Shown here one piece after another: positions 1 through 7,747 of a stretch of 53,898 nucleotides of DNA. Every line of letters begins with the position of its first letter. The stretch's first letter is position 1. The position numbers and the translations under genes are program-made. The stretch is taken from assembly GCA_947039275.1 (NCBI GenBank), contig CAMQYL010000022.1:1-53898 (forward strand), read 5' to 3'. The stretch comes from Amulumruptor sp947039275. GTDB taxonomy: Bacteria; Bacteroidota; Bacteroidia; Bacteroidales; Muribaculaceae. The notes below the pieces were generated by a model. That model was not told where the DNA came from, ran no database searches, and saw nothing but the letters and a program-made list of their open reading frames with translations.

Positions 1-52
1 ATCAATACATCCTTGAGACGCAAAATAATCCCATTTGTGGGTAAAGGTTAGT

Positions 53-74
53 GCCGCGGCATGTCCCTACAGGT
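53..74. repeat. Half copy of the GTAGGGAC-type palindromic repeat
   Basis: A half element (GCCGCGGCATGTCCCTACA) of the short palindrome family that recurs in many intergenic gaps of this window. It lies just downstream of the glf stop codon. The rest of bases 1-92 shows no gene. Confidence 0.6.
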
Positions 75-92
75 GTGATGACATAGGGGGGT

Positions 93-1250
93 TCAGAGAG
101 GGAGGGAGAGGGCGCGGGATATGGTGGGAGCCATATCGTAGTAGCGGTATTCAGCAAGGCGTCCTCCGAAGATTACTCCTGGTGTAGCATCGGCAAGAGC
201 TTTGTAACGGTTGTAGAGGTCAGTGTTGCGCGAGTCGTTGACGGGGTAGAACGGCTCGGCGCCTTCGTGCCACTCGGCGGAGTATTCGCGTGAGATGACG
301 GTGTGAGGGTTGGCGTAGACATCCTGTCCGAACGATTCGAAGTGCTTGTGCTCGATGATGCGCGTGAAGGGGATGTCGGCGGAAGTGTAGTTGATGACGG
401 CGTTGCCCTGATAGTTGGGGGTGTCAAGCGTCTCGGTGTCAAAGCGCACCGTGCGGTAGTCGAGGTGACCGTAACGGTAGCCGAAATACTCGTCGATGCA
501 GCCGGTGAAGACGATTTTGTCGGCGATGGATTCCCAACGTGTGCGGTCGGCGAAGAAGTCTGTGTCGGTAAGCACATCACTGCCTTCTAACAGTGCTTCT
601 ATCAGCGGATTGTAACCGCCGACGGGGATGCCCTGATAGGTGTCGTTGAAATAGTTGTTGTCAAATACCATCCTGACTGGAAGACGGCGGATGATGAACG
701 CTGGCAGCTCGCTACACGGTCGTCCCCACTGCTTTTCGGTATAGCCCTTGATGAGCTGCTCGTAGATGTCGCGCCCGATCAGCACTAATGCCTGTTCCTC
801 AAGGTTGCGTGGCTCTGTGACTCCGGCAGCTTCCATTGCTTCAACAGCTTCACGCCGTTGTTCGTCAAGCTTGGCGGCTGCTTCGGCTGGCGTTTTTACT
901 CCCCACATCTGGTAGAATGTGTTCAGGTTAAAGGGGAGGTTGTACAAGTTGCCATCCGGAGCAGAAGCCACAGGACAGTTGGTGTAGCGGTTAAACTCTA
1001 CATAGCGGTTGACAAAGTCCCATACCTCCCGGTCAGATGTATGGAAGATGTGTGCCCCGTAGCGATGTACGTTGATGCCGCTGACATTTTCGCAATATAT
1101 ATTGCCTCCGATGTGGGGGCGTTTCTCGATCACTAAGCAACGCTTGCCGGCATCGGTGGCACGGCGAGCTACAGTAGCCCCGAAAAGCCCGGAGCCGACA
1201 ATCAGATAGTCATAATGGTCGCGCAGACCTGTGAGAGCAGAAGTTTTCAT
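93..1250 (-). CDS. glf: UDP-galactopyranose mutase
   Basis: Predicted to interconvert UDP-galactopyranose and UDP-galactofuranose, supplying galactofuranose for surface polysaccharide. The 385-aa length fits the bacterial family. The N-terminus carries the FAD Rossmann motif (VGSGLFGA, about residues 18-25) and the ribose-binding Glu42 in VIEKRPHIGGN. The family block HRYGAHIFHT lies near residues 62-71, and a C-terminal YYDMAPTISRAL block matches the flavin-binding end of these enzymes. It is transcribed away from the DUF488 gene and points in the same direction as the nearby CDP-sugar operon, so a shared role in O-antigen or capsule synthesis is inferred. The start was chosen because a TAnnTTTGC promoter lies directly upstream. 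Cytoplasmic flavoenzyme; the family call is firm, the acceptor polysaccharide is unknown. Confidence 0.95.
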   Translation of the reverse strand: MKTSALTGLRDHYDYLIVGSGLFGATVARRATDAGKRCLVIEKRPHIGGNIYCENVSGINVHRYGAHIFHTSDREVWDFVNRYVEFNRYTNCPVASAPDGNLYNLPFNLNTFYQMWGVKTPAEAAAKLDEQRREAVEAMEAAGVTEPRNLEEQALVLIGRDIYEQLIKGYTEKQWGRPCSELPAFIIRRLPVRMVFDNNYFNDTYQGIPVGGYNPLIEALLEGSDVLTDTDFFADRTRWESIADKIVFTGCIDEYFGYRYGHLDYRTVRFDTETLDTPNYQGNAVINYTSADIPFTRIIEHKHFESFGQDVYANPHTVISREYSAEWHEGAEPFYPVNDSRNTDLYNRYKALADATPGVIFGGRLAEYRYYDMAPTISRALSLPL

Positions 1251-1257
1251 GATACTT

Positions 1258-1266
1258 GCAAAGATA
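1258..1266 (-). promoter_or_regulatory. Bacteroidetes -7 box (TATCTTTGC) before glf
   Basis: The minus strand reads TATCTTTGC, matching TAnnTTTG, and ends only 7 nt before the glf ATG. The 5' leader would therefore be near zero. No clear -33 TTTG is seen. Confidence 0.55.
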
Positions 1267-1334
1267 AGAAAAATCCGCTATTAAACTTTAGTCACCACCA
1301 AACCGTTTGGATAAATGAATCAACTTCGAATGGA

Positions 1335-1441
1335 TGGGTTGCAGAACTCAGGAATTATGCAACAAACGTCGTCAAAATTGTAGGGTCGCTACATGTAGCG
1401 ACCGCATGAGCGCGTTTCAATGCAGTTCTGCAACGCCCTCT
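1335..1441. repeat. Composite inverted repeat with a 20-bp perfect palindrome core
   Basis: Outer arms read GGGTTGCAGAACTC on the left and GTTCTGCAACGCCC on the right, an inverted pair. Inside, TGTAGGG is followed by the perfect palindrome GGTCGCTACATGTAGCGACC at 1384-1403. The same architecture occurs at 13064-13223 and 33633-33783, but with a different core palindrome. It fills the glf-DUF488 gap. Confidence 0.7.
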
Positions 1442-1459
1442 GTGTAATAAACTACGATT

Positions 1460-1819
1460 ATGGCAAAGATAAGATTAGAACGTGTCTATGAAGACCCGGC
1501 AGGCACGACCGGCGGATACCGAGTATTCGTGGACCGTCTGTGGCCGCGCGGCGAATCAAAAGAAAAATTCCATTATGACCTGTGGACCAAAGACGTAGCG
1601 CCTTCGACCGACCTGCGTGAGTGGTACCACGCCGACCCCGACACGCGCTGGGACGAGTTCAAGAGCCGCTACGAAGCAGAACTCAACGCCAACCCCGCCG
1701 CCGTGCATCTCGCCGCCACCCTAAAGTCCCACCCCGACATAGTCCTCCTCTACGCCTCCCGTGACACCGCCCACAACAACGCCGTCATCCTCGCCTCCTG
1801 GCTCGAGAAACATATATAG
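1460..1819 (+). CDS. DUF488 family protein
   Basis: A small 119-aa cytoplasmic protein of the DUF488 family. It shows the family's N-terminal block VDRLWPRGESKE (residues 25-35), a central WYHADPDTRWDEF segment and a C-terminal strand LLYASRDTAHNNAVIL. The biochemical function of the family is not established. The gene stands alone on the plus strand and converges on the glycosyltransferase whose stop lies 16 nt beyond. The start is the only ATG before the conserved block. It has no visible link to the polysaccharide genes. Confidence 0.85.
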   Translation: MAKIRLERVYEDPAGTTGGYRVFVDRLWPRGESKEKFHYDLWTKDVAPSTDLREWYHADPDTRWDEFKSRYEAELNANPAAVHLAATLKSHPDIVLLYASRDTAHNNAVILASWLEKHI

Positions 1820-1835
1820 CTGTCTTGGATGCGGG

Positions 1836-2837
1836 TTATTCGGGGATGTGAATACGATGAAGTTTGTCGTATTTCAAAAGGAACCGATAGAAGAAAGATT
1901 GATATATCTTATATAGGATCTTCTCAGTGGACGATAAGGGATATCGGGACTGCTTCCCATGCAAAAGTATGGAGTTGTGATATTCAAAAATCTTGTCGCA
2001 TATCCGCCTATATGGTGTCAGCAGCATTCTGCATGGCAACGAAATGTGCTGGATAATCGTCTCCCAATGTCGTTTGCGTTGACGAGAAAAACCTTTAAGG
2101 GTTTCAGGATTGAGACTTTCATTTATCCCCCATCTATAGAAAGCCGTAGGAGAGGAAATAATACGAGTTAAAGACATGCCATGGAGCAGGGCTCTCAGAT
2201 AGAAATTATTATCGGCAGAGGGATAATAATCCTCGTCGAAACCGCCCAATTCAAATATTTTGTCACGATGGATGGTCATGCCGATAGGGGGACCGATTGG
2301 ATTTTGTTTTATGAAGTGCCAGATGTTGATGTTCTGAAGATTAACCTCATGGCTGCGTTCCCAATGGTGCTTTTCGTCGGAAGTATAAGTGGGAAAAATG
2401 AGAGCGTTACTCCCAGCGTTGTTGATTATTCCCGACATGATATTGACAAAATAAGGCGACAAGGTGTCGTCATCATGCAGCATTGTAATCCATTGACCCT
2501 GAGCCAATTCGTAAAGCCTGTTCCAATTTCCTGTCATGCCAAGGTTCATGGCATTCTTATAATAACGAAGATTGGAGACGGTCTTGTAGCGGGTCATCAA
2601 CTTTTCTGTTTCGTCATTTCTCTCTGGATTGTTGTCAACAACAATTATTTCATAATCAGTGCGTCCTTTCTGCTGCATAGCGCTTTCAAGAGTCGCACGT
2701 AGGGTGGATGTCCGGCGATAGGTTGGTATGGCTATGGTTATAAAAGGGTTGTTTCCTTTGTTCCCGAATATGAGAGTTGATGAAATATGCTCATATTTGG
2801 CACAATGGTTGATTGGAATATTGCTGGGAGGAGTCAT
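1836..2837 (-). CDS. Glycosyltransferase family 2
   Basis: Predicted cytoplasmic-face GT-A glycosyltransferase that adds a sugar to a lipid-linked polysaccharide precursor. From the chosen ATG the protein has 333 aa. The fold is marked by ITIAIPTYRR (33-42), EIIVVDNN (63-70) and the metal-binding HDDD (121-124). The ATG at 2837 leaves a 1-nt gap after the reductase stop; an upstream ATG at 2876 would overlap the reductase by 38 nt and only adds residues before the domain. It is the last gene of the CDP-sugar operon and is visibly AT-richer than the window average, as is common for the variable, transferable part of O-antigen loci. Donor and acceptor cannot be read from sequence; transfer of the dideoxyhexose is a guess from position. 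Confidence 0.85.
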   Translation of the reverse strand: MTPPSNIPINHCAKYEHISSTLIFGNKGNNPFITIAIPTYRRTSTLRATLESAMQQKGRTDYEIIVVDNNPERNDETEKLMTRYKTVSNLRYYKNAMNLGMTGNWNRLYELAQGQWITMLHDDDTLSPYFVNIMSGIINNAGSNALIFPTYTSDEKHHWERSHEVNLQNINIWHFIKQNPIGPPIGMTIHRDKIFELGGFDEDYYPSADNNFYLRALLHGMSLTRIISSPTAFYRWGINESLNPETLKGFSRQRKRHWETIIQHISLPCRMLLTPYRRICDKIFEYHNSILLHGKQSRYPLSSTEKILYKIYQSFFYRFLLKYDKLHRIHIPE

Positions 2838-2838
2838 G

Positions 2839-3693
2839 TCAATCTGGATAGGATTTAGCGGTCGCTGACACGTCATGTCCTTTATAAGGGTTCATTACTT
2901 CACGTTCGCGATAAGGACGGCCTCCCCAGTTTATATTCAGGGATAAACCGTGTTCTTTTTCGTACTCCCTGGCGAGCTGGCGGAGTGTTATTTGTCTACC
3001 GGATGTCACTACATATTCATCTCTTAGGCAGGGAATGGCGGGGTCGGAGATTAAATTGATGAGAATTTTGTAGCCATTGACCACCTTGTCAATATGTGCG
3101 AGGTCTATTAATTGTCTCCCTGGAGACATGTCAAGTTGTTGGTGTGTTGAGGCATTTTCTTCAAATAAATCTATAATTTTCCTCCTCGAGTCATCAGGCC
3201 CGTAGGTGTCGCATAGCTTCAGAGTCACGAAACGAATGTCTGAAGTTTCTGTGTAGAACCGAGCCATGGTCATGAATGCTTGTTTGGATGCTGCATATAG
3301 ATTTACCGGGCAATATTTGTCGGAATAATCAGGGGCATTATAGTTCTGCCAGATAGTACCTGTGTTTATGAACCATTTTACATGGGCTTTGACAGCAGCC
3401 TCAAGAATGGACACGCCTAACAATATATTGGAATCTATAAGATCTTTTACTTGGGAGGATTGGTGTGAGGCAATGTATAGAGTGGCTAAATGGATGATAC
3501 CGTCTATTTTCTCTTCTTCCATGTAGTGTGCCAAGTGGTCAATGTCTCCTGTGAAAACATAAGTGTTTCGTGGCTTTATGGCTGACACATCGGATGAGGG
3601 ACGAATGAGAGCGTGTAACTCGTGGTCAGGTATGAGGCTGCGCCATAGATGTTTGCCTACAAATCCAGTGGCTCCGGTTATCAGGATTTTCAT
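2839..3693 (-). CDS. NAD(P)-dependent sugar epimerase/reductase (AscF/Abe-like SDR)
   Basis: Extended short-chain dehydrogenase of 284 aa. The dinucleotide motif GATGFVG is at residues 7-13, the active-site Tyr133 and Lys137 are in YAASK, and Thr111/Thr113 in NTGT supply the Ser/Thr position. In CDP-3,6-dideoxyhexose loci such an SDR does the last step, reducing the 4-keto group to give CDP-abequose, CDP-paratose or, after 5-epimerisation, CDP-ascarylose. Its ATG overlaps the stop of the RmlC-like gene (ATGA), so the two are translationally coupled. The gene is relatively AT-rich. The SDR family is certain; the reductase role and product stereochemistry are inferred from the neighbours. A 4-epimerase is the main alternative. 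Confidence 0.8.
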   Translation of the reverse strand: MKILITGATGFVGKHLWRSLIPDHELHALIRPSSDVSAIKPRNTYVFTGDIDHLAHYMEEEKIDGIIHLATLYIASHQSSQVKDLIDSNILLGVSILEAAVKAHVKWFINTGTIWQNYNAPDYSDKYCPVNLYAASKQAFMTMARFYTETSDIRFVTLKLCDTYGPDDSRRKIIDLFEENASTHQQLDMSPGRQLIDLAHIDKVVNGYKILINLISDPAIPCLRDEYVVTSGRQITLRQLAREYEKEHGLSLNINWGGRPYREREVMNPYKGHDVSATAKSYPD

Positions 3694-4229
3694 CAGAATG
3701 GTGATTTGAATTGACCCAATGATTCGAAATTCATGTCACGTTGTGAAAAAATAGGATTGTCAACAGGCCATGATACGCCACAAGCGGTTGCGAGTATGCC
3801 GCAATCGTGCGTGGGTGAATAGACTGAGGTCTGGGCGTAGTTGACGATAGAGCCGTCAGCCAGAGACAAAAAACCGTGTGCAAAACCACGAGGAATGTAT
3901 AGGTACTTGTCTTCGTCCTCGGAAAGAATGACCGAGTAGGCTTTGCCATAGGTTGGAGATGCCTTGCGTATGTCGATTACCACGTCCAGTATGCTCCCTC
4001 GGCTTACATAAACAAGTTTAGTATGGTCGGCAGGGGGAAGCTGAAAATGCATGCCTCTGATTACATTTTTATTATTTACCGAGTAATACAGTTCATGGAA
4101 ATCTGATTCTAACTTGTTATGTGCGAAAAAATCTTTATTAAATACTTTTTGAAATGAGCCTCTATCGTCCTTGAATTTAGGCGATTCAAGGAGGTATAGA
4201 CCACTTAACGGTGTGTTGTGGAGTTCCAT
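3693..4229 (-). CDS. RmlC-like cupin sugar epimerase (candidate CDP-hexulose 5-epimerase, AscE-like)
   Basis: A 178-aa protein of the dTDP-4-dehydrorhamnose 3,5-epimerase family. It starts MELHNTPLSG, as RmlC proteins do, which supports the ATG at 4229; the same frame has upstream ATGs at 4256 and 4262 that would overlap rfbG further. Catalytic His61 sits in RGMHFQ, and the Tyr pair (131 and 137) in VNYAQTSVYSP and His118 in RGFAHGF are present. In a locus with rfbF, rfbG and rfbH rather than rmlA and rmlB, this enzyme most likely 5-epimerises a CDP-3,6-dideoxy-4-hexulose, as AscE does on the route to CDP-L-ascarylose. Substrate is inferred from context. It overlaps rfbG by 25 nt. Confidence 0.8.
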   Translation of the reverse strand: MELHNTPLSGLYLLESPKFKDDRGSFQKVFNKDFFAHNKLESDFHELYYSVNNKNVIRGMHFQLPPADHTKLVYVSRGSILDVVIDIRKASPTYGKAYSVILSEDEDKYLYIPRGFAHGFLSLADGSIVNYAQTSVYSPTHDCGILATACGVSWPVDNPIFSQRDMNFESLGQFKSPF

Positions 4230-5305
4230 TTGTGCGTGTATTCGTGGATTTGACATAGGCATAGCTCGAGAGGAGGCTCTGCGGTATAGTTTTTGTACCA
4301 GTCGACCGTGAATCGTATGGTCTCGTCAATGTTGAGGCGTGGTTGCCAGCCGAGGCGGTGACGGGCTTTGGAGATGTCAAGCATGAGCAGGGATGCTTCG
4401 TGGAGTGCCGATGGGTCGGATATGTCGCGAAGCGAGCCGCTGCCATATTCACGGATGATTTTTGTCGCAACGTCCCACACTGTGCTGATGCTGTCGGCTT
4501 CGGGACCGAAATTCCAGCCTTCACAATAGTCTGTGGGGTGCTGCCACATCTTCATGGCAAGCAACAGGTAGCCCGAGAGAGGTTCCAGTACATGCTGCCA
4601 GGGACGTATGGCTTTAGGAGAGCGGATCTCTATGTCACGTCCGGATTCAAGGGCGCGTATGCAGTCGGGGACTATGCGGTCAAGCGCCCAATCGCCACCA
4701 CCTATGACATTACCGGCGCGCACTGACGCTATGCTCGTGCCGTGTGTATCAAATTTCTCCGGGTTGAAGAAACTTCTGCGCCATGAAGCTATGGCTATTT
4801 CCGCAGCTCCTTTTGAGGAAGAATAGGGGTCGTAGCCTCCCATCGGCTCATTTTCGCGGTAGCCCCAGATCTGCTCGCGGTTTTCGTAGCACTTGTCGGT
4901 GGTGATCATCACTCCGACCTTGACAGACGGCGTGGCACGGATTGCCTCAAGGATATTGATTGTGCCCATGACATTGGTCTGGTAAGTATCTACGGGGCAT
5001 TCGTAGCTAAGGCGCACCAATGGCTGTGCGGCAAGATGGAATACGATTTCGGGTTGGTATCGGGCAAAAATCCGTTTCATCTGCTCGCCGTCACGTATAT
5101 CGGCGCGAATGTCGGCGGTGATGCGTTCGCCGATGCCCGTGAGGACGAAATTGTCACGTTCGGTAGCAGGATCGAGTCCGATGCCGACTACATTGGCTCC
5201 GAGGCTGTGGAGCCATACGGCAAGCCATGAACCTTTAAAGCCCGTGTGTCCAGTGATGAGGACCGTTTTACCGTGGTAGAAACCATTGAAGAGGTCAAGT
5301 TCCAT
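4205..5305 (-). CDS. rfbG: CDP-glucose 4,6-dehydratase
   Basis: Converts CDP-D-glucose to CDP-4-keto-6-deoxy-D-glucose. The 366-aa extended SDR has GHTGFKG (19-25) for NAD binding, the CDP-glucose dehydratase block TTDKCYEN (135-142), and Tyr161/Lys165 in the YDPYSSSK segment. The family-typical KAIRPWQHVLEPLSGYL segment is intact. I chose the ATG at 5305 (MELDLFNGFYHGK); the frame also has an in-frame TTG at 5320 that would overlap the rfbH stop. It sits second to rfbH in the operon, with the RmlC-like gene overlapping its end. Cytoplasmic. Confidence 0.92.
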   Translation of the reverse strand: MELDLFNGFYHGKTVLITGHTGFKGSWLAVWLHSLGANVVGIGLDPATERDNFVLTGIGERITADIRADIRDGEQMKRIFARYQPEIVFHLAAQPLVRLSYECPVDTYQTNVMGTINILEAIRATPSVKVGVMITTDKCYENREQIWGYRENEPMGGYDPYSSSKGAAEIAIASWRRSFFNPEKFDTHGTSIASVRAGNVIGGGDWALDRIVPDCIRALESGRDIEIRSPKAIRPWQHVLEPLSGYLLLAMKMWQHPTDYCEGWNFGPEADSISTVWDVATKIIREYGSGSLRDISDPSALHEASLLMLDISKARHRLGWQPRLNIDETIRFTVDWYKNYTAEPPLELCLCQIHEYTHKWNSTTHR

Positions 5306-5316
5306 GTCGCGGATTT

Positions 5317-6660
5317 TCAAGAGAACTGGACTACGTAGGATTTTATGGTGCCAATCATGTGATGGAGCATCTCAGGGGTCATGCCTGGGTAGACTCCGAT
5401 CCACAATGTGTCAGCCATTATGCGGTCGGTATTGGAGAAGTCGCCTATGACGCGGTATCCTTGACCGCTCTGGCGCATCTGCTCAAACGCTGGATGGCGG
5501 AGCAGATTGCCGGCAAAGAGATTGCGGGTCTGGATTTTGTGTGCTTCAAGATGCTTTGCCAGGTCATTGCGGGTAAAAGGCGCATCGGCATCCACGGTTA
5601 TCAAGAAACCGAACCATGAAGGGTTGCTGTTAGGAGCCGCTTCGGGCAGGGTTAGCCAACGCGTCCCTTCAAGCCCTTGACGGAGGGTGGCGAAATTGCG
5701 GCGACGTGCTTCCACTATATTGTCGAGCTTGCGGAGCTGTGCGCATCCTATTGCAGCCTGCATGTCGGTGACTTTGAGGTTGTAGCCGAAGTGGGAATAG
5801 ACATACTTGTGGTCATAGCCGACAGGCAGCTCCCCGAACTGCTTGGTAAATCTGCATCCGCATGTGTTGTCGACACCGCCCATACACCAGCAGTCGCGTC
5901 CCCAGTCACGATACGAGTTGACAAGGCGGTGAAGTAGCGGATTATTGGTGTAGACTGCACCTCCTTCGCCCATGGTCATGTGATGAGGGGGATAGAAAGA
6001 GCTGGTTCCGATGTCACCTATTGTGCCGGTCTTGCGTATTTTGCCGTCGATTTCGTACGTTGATCCGAGTGCATCGCAGTTGTCCTCTACAAGCCATAGG
6101 TTATGCTTGTCACAAAATGATTTGACAGCCTGGAGGTCAAATGGATTGCCAAGTGAGTGGGCTATCATTACTGCTTTGGTGCGCGGAGACAGTGCTTCTT
6201 CCAGACGAGTCACGTCAATGTTATACTGCGGGATGGTTACATCTACGAACACAGGTACCGCTCCATATTGTAGGGCAGGGGTGACGGTGGTGGGAAAACC
6301 ACAGGCGACGGTTATGATTTCATCACCACGGCGAATCTGGCGGTCGCCGAGCTCGGGAGCTGTGAGAGCAGAAAATGCCAGAAGGTTTGCCGAGGAGCCG
6401 GAGTTGGTCAGCGAACAGTATCTGACCCCGAGCCACTCTGCCAGCCCTTTCTCAAATTTTGACGCCCATGGCCCGGCCGTCAACCAGAAGTCAAGCGAAG
6501 AGTCAACGAGATTGACCATCTCCTCGGCATCAAAATATCTTCCGCCATAGTTGACGAAGGTTTCATCGGGTACGAACTTCTTGGACTTGCCATGTTCAAG
6601 TTCGTAGTACTGACGTGTCAGGTCAAGTATTTTGTTCTTAAGATATTCTTTTTGTGTCAT
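5317..6660 (-). CDS. rfbH: CDP-4-keto-6-deoxy-D-glucose 3-dehydrase (E1)
   Basis: PMP-dependent iron-sulphur enzyme that removes the C3 hydroxyl, the committed step to 3,6-dideoxyhexoses. The 447-aa protein has the hallmark His226-His227 (YPPHHMTMGEGG) where aminotransferases have the PLP lysine. Cys195, Cys257, Cys259 and Cys267 have the spacing of the E1 [2Fe-2S] ligands. The start at MTQKEYLKNK (6660) gives the family length; an open frame reaches 6852 but those 64 residues are the antisense of rfbF and are not family-like. The partner E3 reductase (AscD/DdhD) is not in the window and must be elsewhere or replaced. It lies between rfbF (28 nt upstream) and rfbG. Confidence 0.94.
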   Translation of the reverse strand: MTQKEYLKNKILDLTRQYYELEHGKSKKFVPDETFVNYGGRYFDAEEMVNLVDSSLDFWLTAGPWASKFEKGLAEWLGVRYCSLTNSGSSANLLAFSALTAPELGDRQIRRGDEIITVACGFPTTVTPALQYGAVPVFVDVTIPQYNIDVTRLEEALSPRTKAVMIAHSLGNPFDLQAVKSFCDKHNLWLVEDNCDALGSTYEIDGKIRKTGTIGDIGTSSFYPPHHMTMGEGGAVYTNNPLLHRLVNSYRDWGRDCWCMGGVDNTCGCRFTKQFGELPVGYDHKYVYSHFGYNLKVTDMQAAIGCAQLRKLDNIVEARRRNFATLRQGLEGTRWLTLPEAAPNSNPSWFGFLITVDADAPFTRNDLAKHLEAHKIQTRNLFAGNLLRHPAFEQMRQSGQGYRVIGDFSNTDRIMADTLWIGVYPGMTPEMLHHMIGTIKSYVVQFS

Positions 6661-6688
6661 AATTGGCTTTTTCGTTGAATGATGGTGC

Positions 6689-7450
6689 TTACCATACTTT
6701 CCAGGGAGCTTTCCCTTCAGCCCACATCTTCTCAAGTGCTTCCTTGTCACGAAGAGTATCCATACATTTCCAGAAACCGTTGTGGCGGTAGCAGTCAAGC
6801 TGTCCGTCGGCAGCGATGCGTTCAAGTGGCTCTTTCTCAAACATAGTGGCATCGCCGTCTATGTAATCGATCACATTGGGCTCAAGTATGAAAAAGCCTC
6901 CATTTATCCAGCCTGTGTCAGCCGTGGCTTTCTCACGGAATGACTTTACGTTGTCACCAGCGAAGTCCATAACACCAAAGCGTCCCTCGGGGCGTATGCC
7001 GGTCAGGGTGGCGATATGTCCGTTGGTACGGTGGAAATCTATTAGTTTTGATATGTCAACATCGCTCACGCCGTCTCCATAGGTGAGCAGGAAAGGGCTG
7101 TTCTTGTCAAGATAATCGCGTACACGACGGATGCGTCCGCCAGTCATGGTGTCAAGTCCTGTGTCCACGACGGTCACTTTCCATTTCTCGGCATTGCGGC
7201 GATGGACAAGCTGTACCTGATCAGAGGATGTGAAGTCGAAGGTTATGTCAGAGGTATGGAGGAAATAGTTGAAGAAGTACTCCTTTATAATCTGTTGCTT
7301 ATAGCCACCGAGAATGATGAATTCTTGGATGCCATAGTGGTGGAGGTGCTTCATGATATGCCACAGTATGGGTTTCCCTCCGATTTCGACCATCGGTTTG
7401 GGTCGCAAGTGGCTCTCTTCGCTGATGCGGGTACCGTATCCACCTGCCAA
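6689..7450 (-). CDS. rfbF: Glucose-1-phosphate cytidylyltransferase (start codon uncertain)
   Basis: Makes CDP-D-glucose from CTP and glucose-1-phosphate, the entry step for CDP-deoxysugars. The nucleotide-binding motif GGYGTRISEESHLRPKPM, the metal-binding TYGDGVSDVD and the GGFFILEP block are clear. The listed start is a TTG inside the conserved N-terminus. The family begins M-K-A-V-I-L-A-G-G, and here that reads I-K-A-V-I-L-A-G-G, so translation probably starts five codons earlier at an ATT at 7463-7465. No ATG, GTG or TTG lies in frame between the upstream stop (7535-7537) and the TTG. First gene of the operon; the promoter is about 170 nt upstream. Confidence 0.9.
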   Translation of the reverse strand: MAGGYGTRISEESHLRPKPMVEIGGKPILWHIMKHLHHYGIQEFIILGGYKQQIIKEYFFNYFLHTSDITFDFTSSDQVQLVHRRNAEKWKVTVVDTGLDTMTGGRIRRVRDYLDKNSPFLLTYGDGVSDVDISKLIDFHRTNGHIATLTGIRPEGRFGVMDFAGDNVKSFREKATADTGWINGGFFILEPNVIDYIDGDATMFEKEPLERIAADGQLDCYRHNGFWKCMDTLRDKEALEKMWAEGKAPWKVW

Positions 7451-7492
7451 TATGACAGCTTTAATCTGAATGAGGCCTACCGCAGACGTTGC

Positions 7493-7531
7493 AGAGGATT
7501 CAGAATCCTCATATGAAGTATGTGGGGGGGG
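7493..7531. repeat. 17-nt palindrome and G8 tract in the rfbF leader
   Basis: GAGGATTCAGAATCCTC at 7493-7509 is an 8-bp inverted repeat around one base. Fifteen bases further upstream of rfbF is a run of eight G at 7524-7531. Both lie in the transcribed leader between the predicted promoter and rfbF. The palindrome may be a small REP-like insertion; the homopolymer could slip. An out-of-frame ATG (7509-7511) starts an 11-codon reading frame ending before rfbF. Confidence 0.5.
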
Positions 7532-7635
7532 TAATCACCTGTTTTATAATGTGTTAAGTGCATGTATCCAATGCGGGGTAGATGTCAAATGATGATTAAG
7601 ATGAGCCTGTGAGGCAATGTGTATGTAGCCTACAT

Positions 7636-7667
7636 GCAAAAATACGAAAAAAATAGATGTCGGCAAA
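7636..7667 (-). promoter_or_regulatory. Promoter for the rfbFGH operon
   Basis: On the minus strand TTTG (7667-7664), 19 nt, then TATTTTTGC (7644-7636) match the Bacteroidetes -33/-7 consensus. The predicted transcript starts near 7630, giving rfbF a leader of about 165 nt. This is the only good consensus in the 282-nt gap between the flippase stop and rfbF. Confidence 0.6.
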
Positions 7668-7747
7668 ATCAATATGCTCAGGGTCTGTTAGGGCTTTTGT
7701 GTTTTGCGGGGAATGACTGTTTGCGTGTCAACTTTGTTCAGGATTAA

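Noticed and set aside
5036..5230. Short plus-strand frames within the CDP-sugar operon
   Set aside because: They are mirror translations of rfbG and neighbours with no start context or homology-like features.
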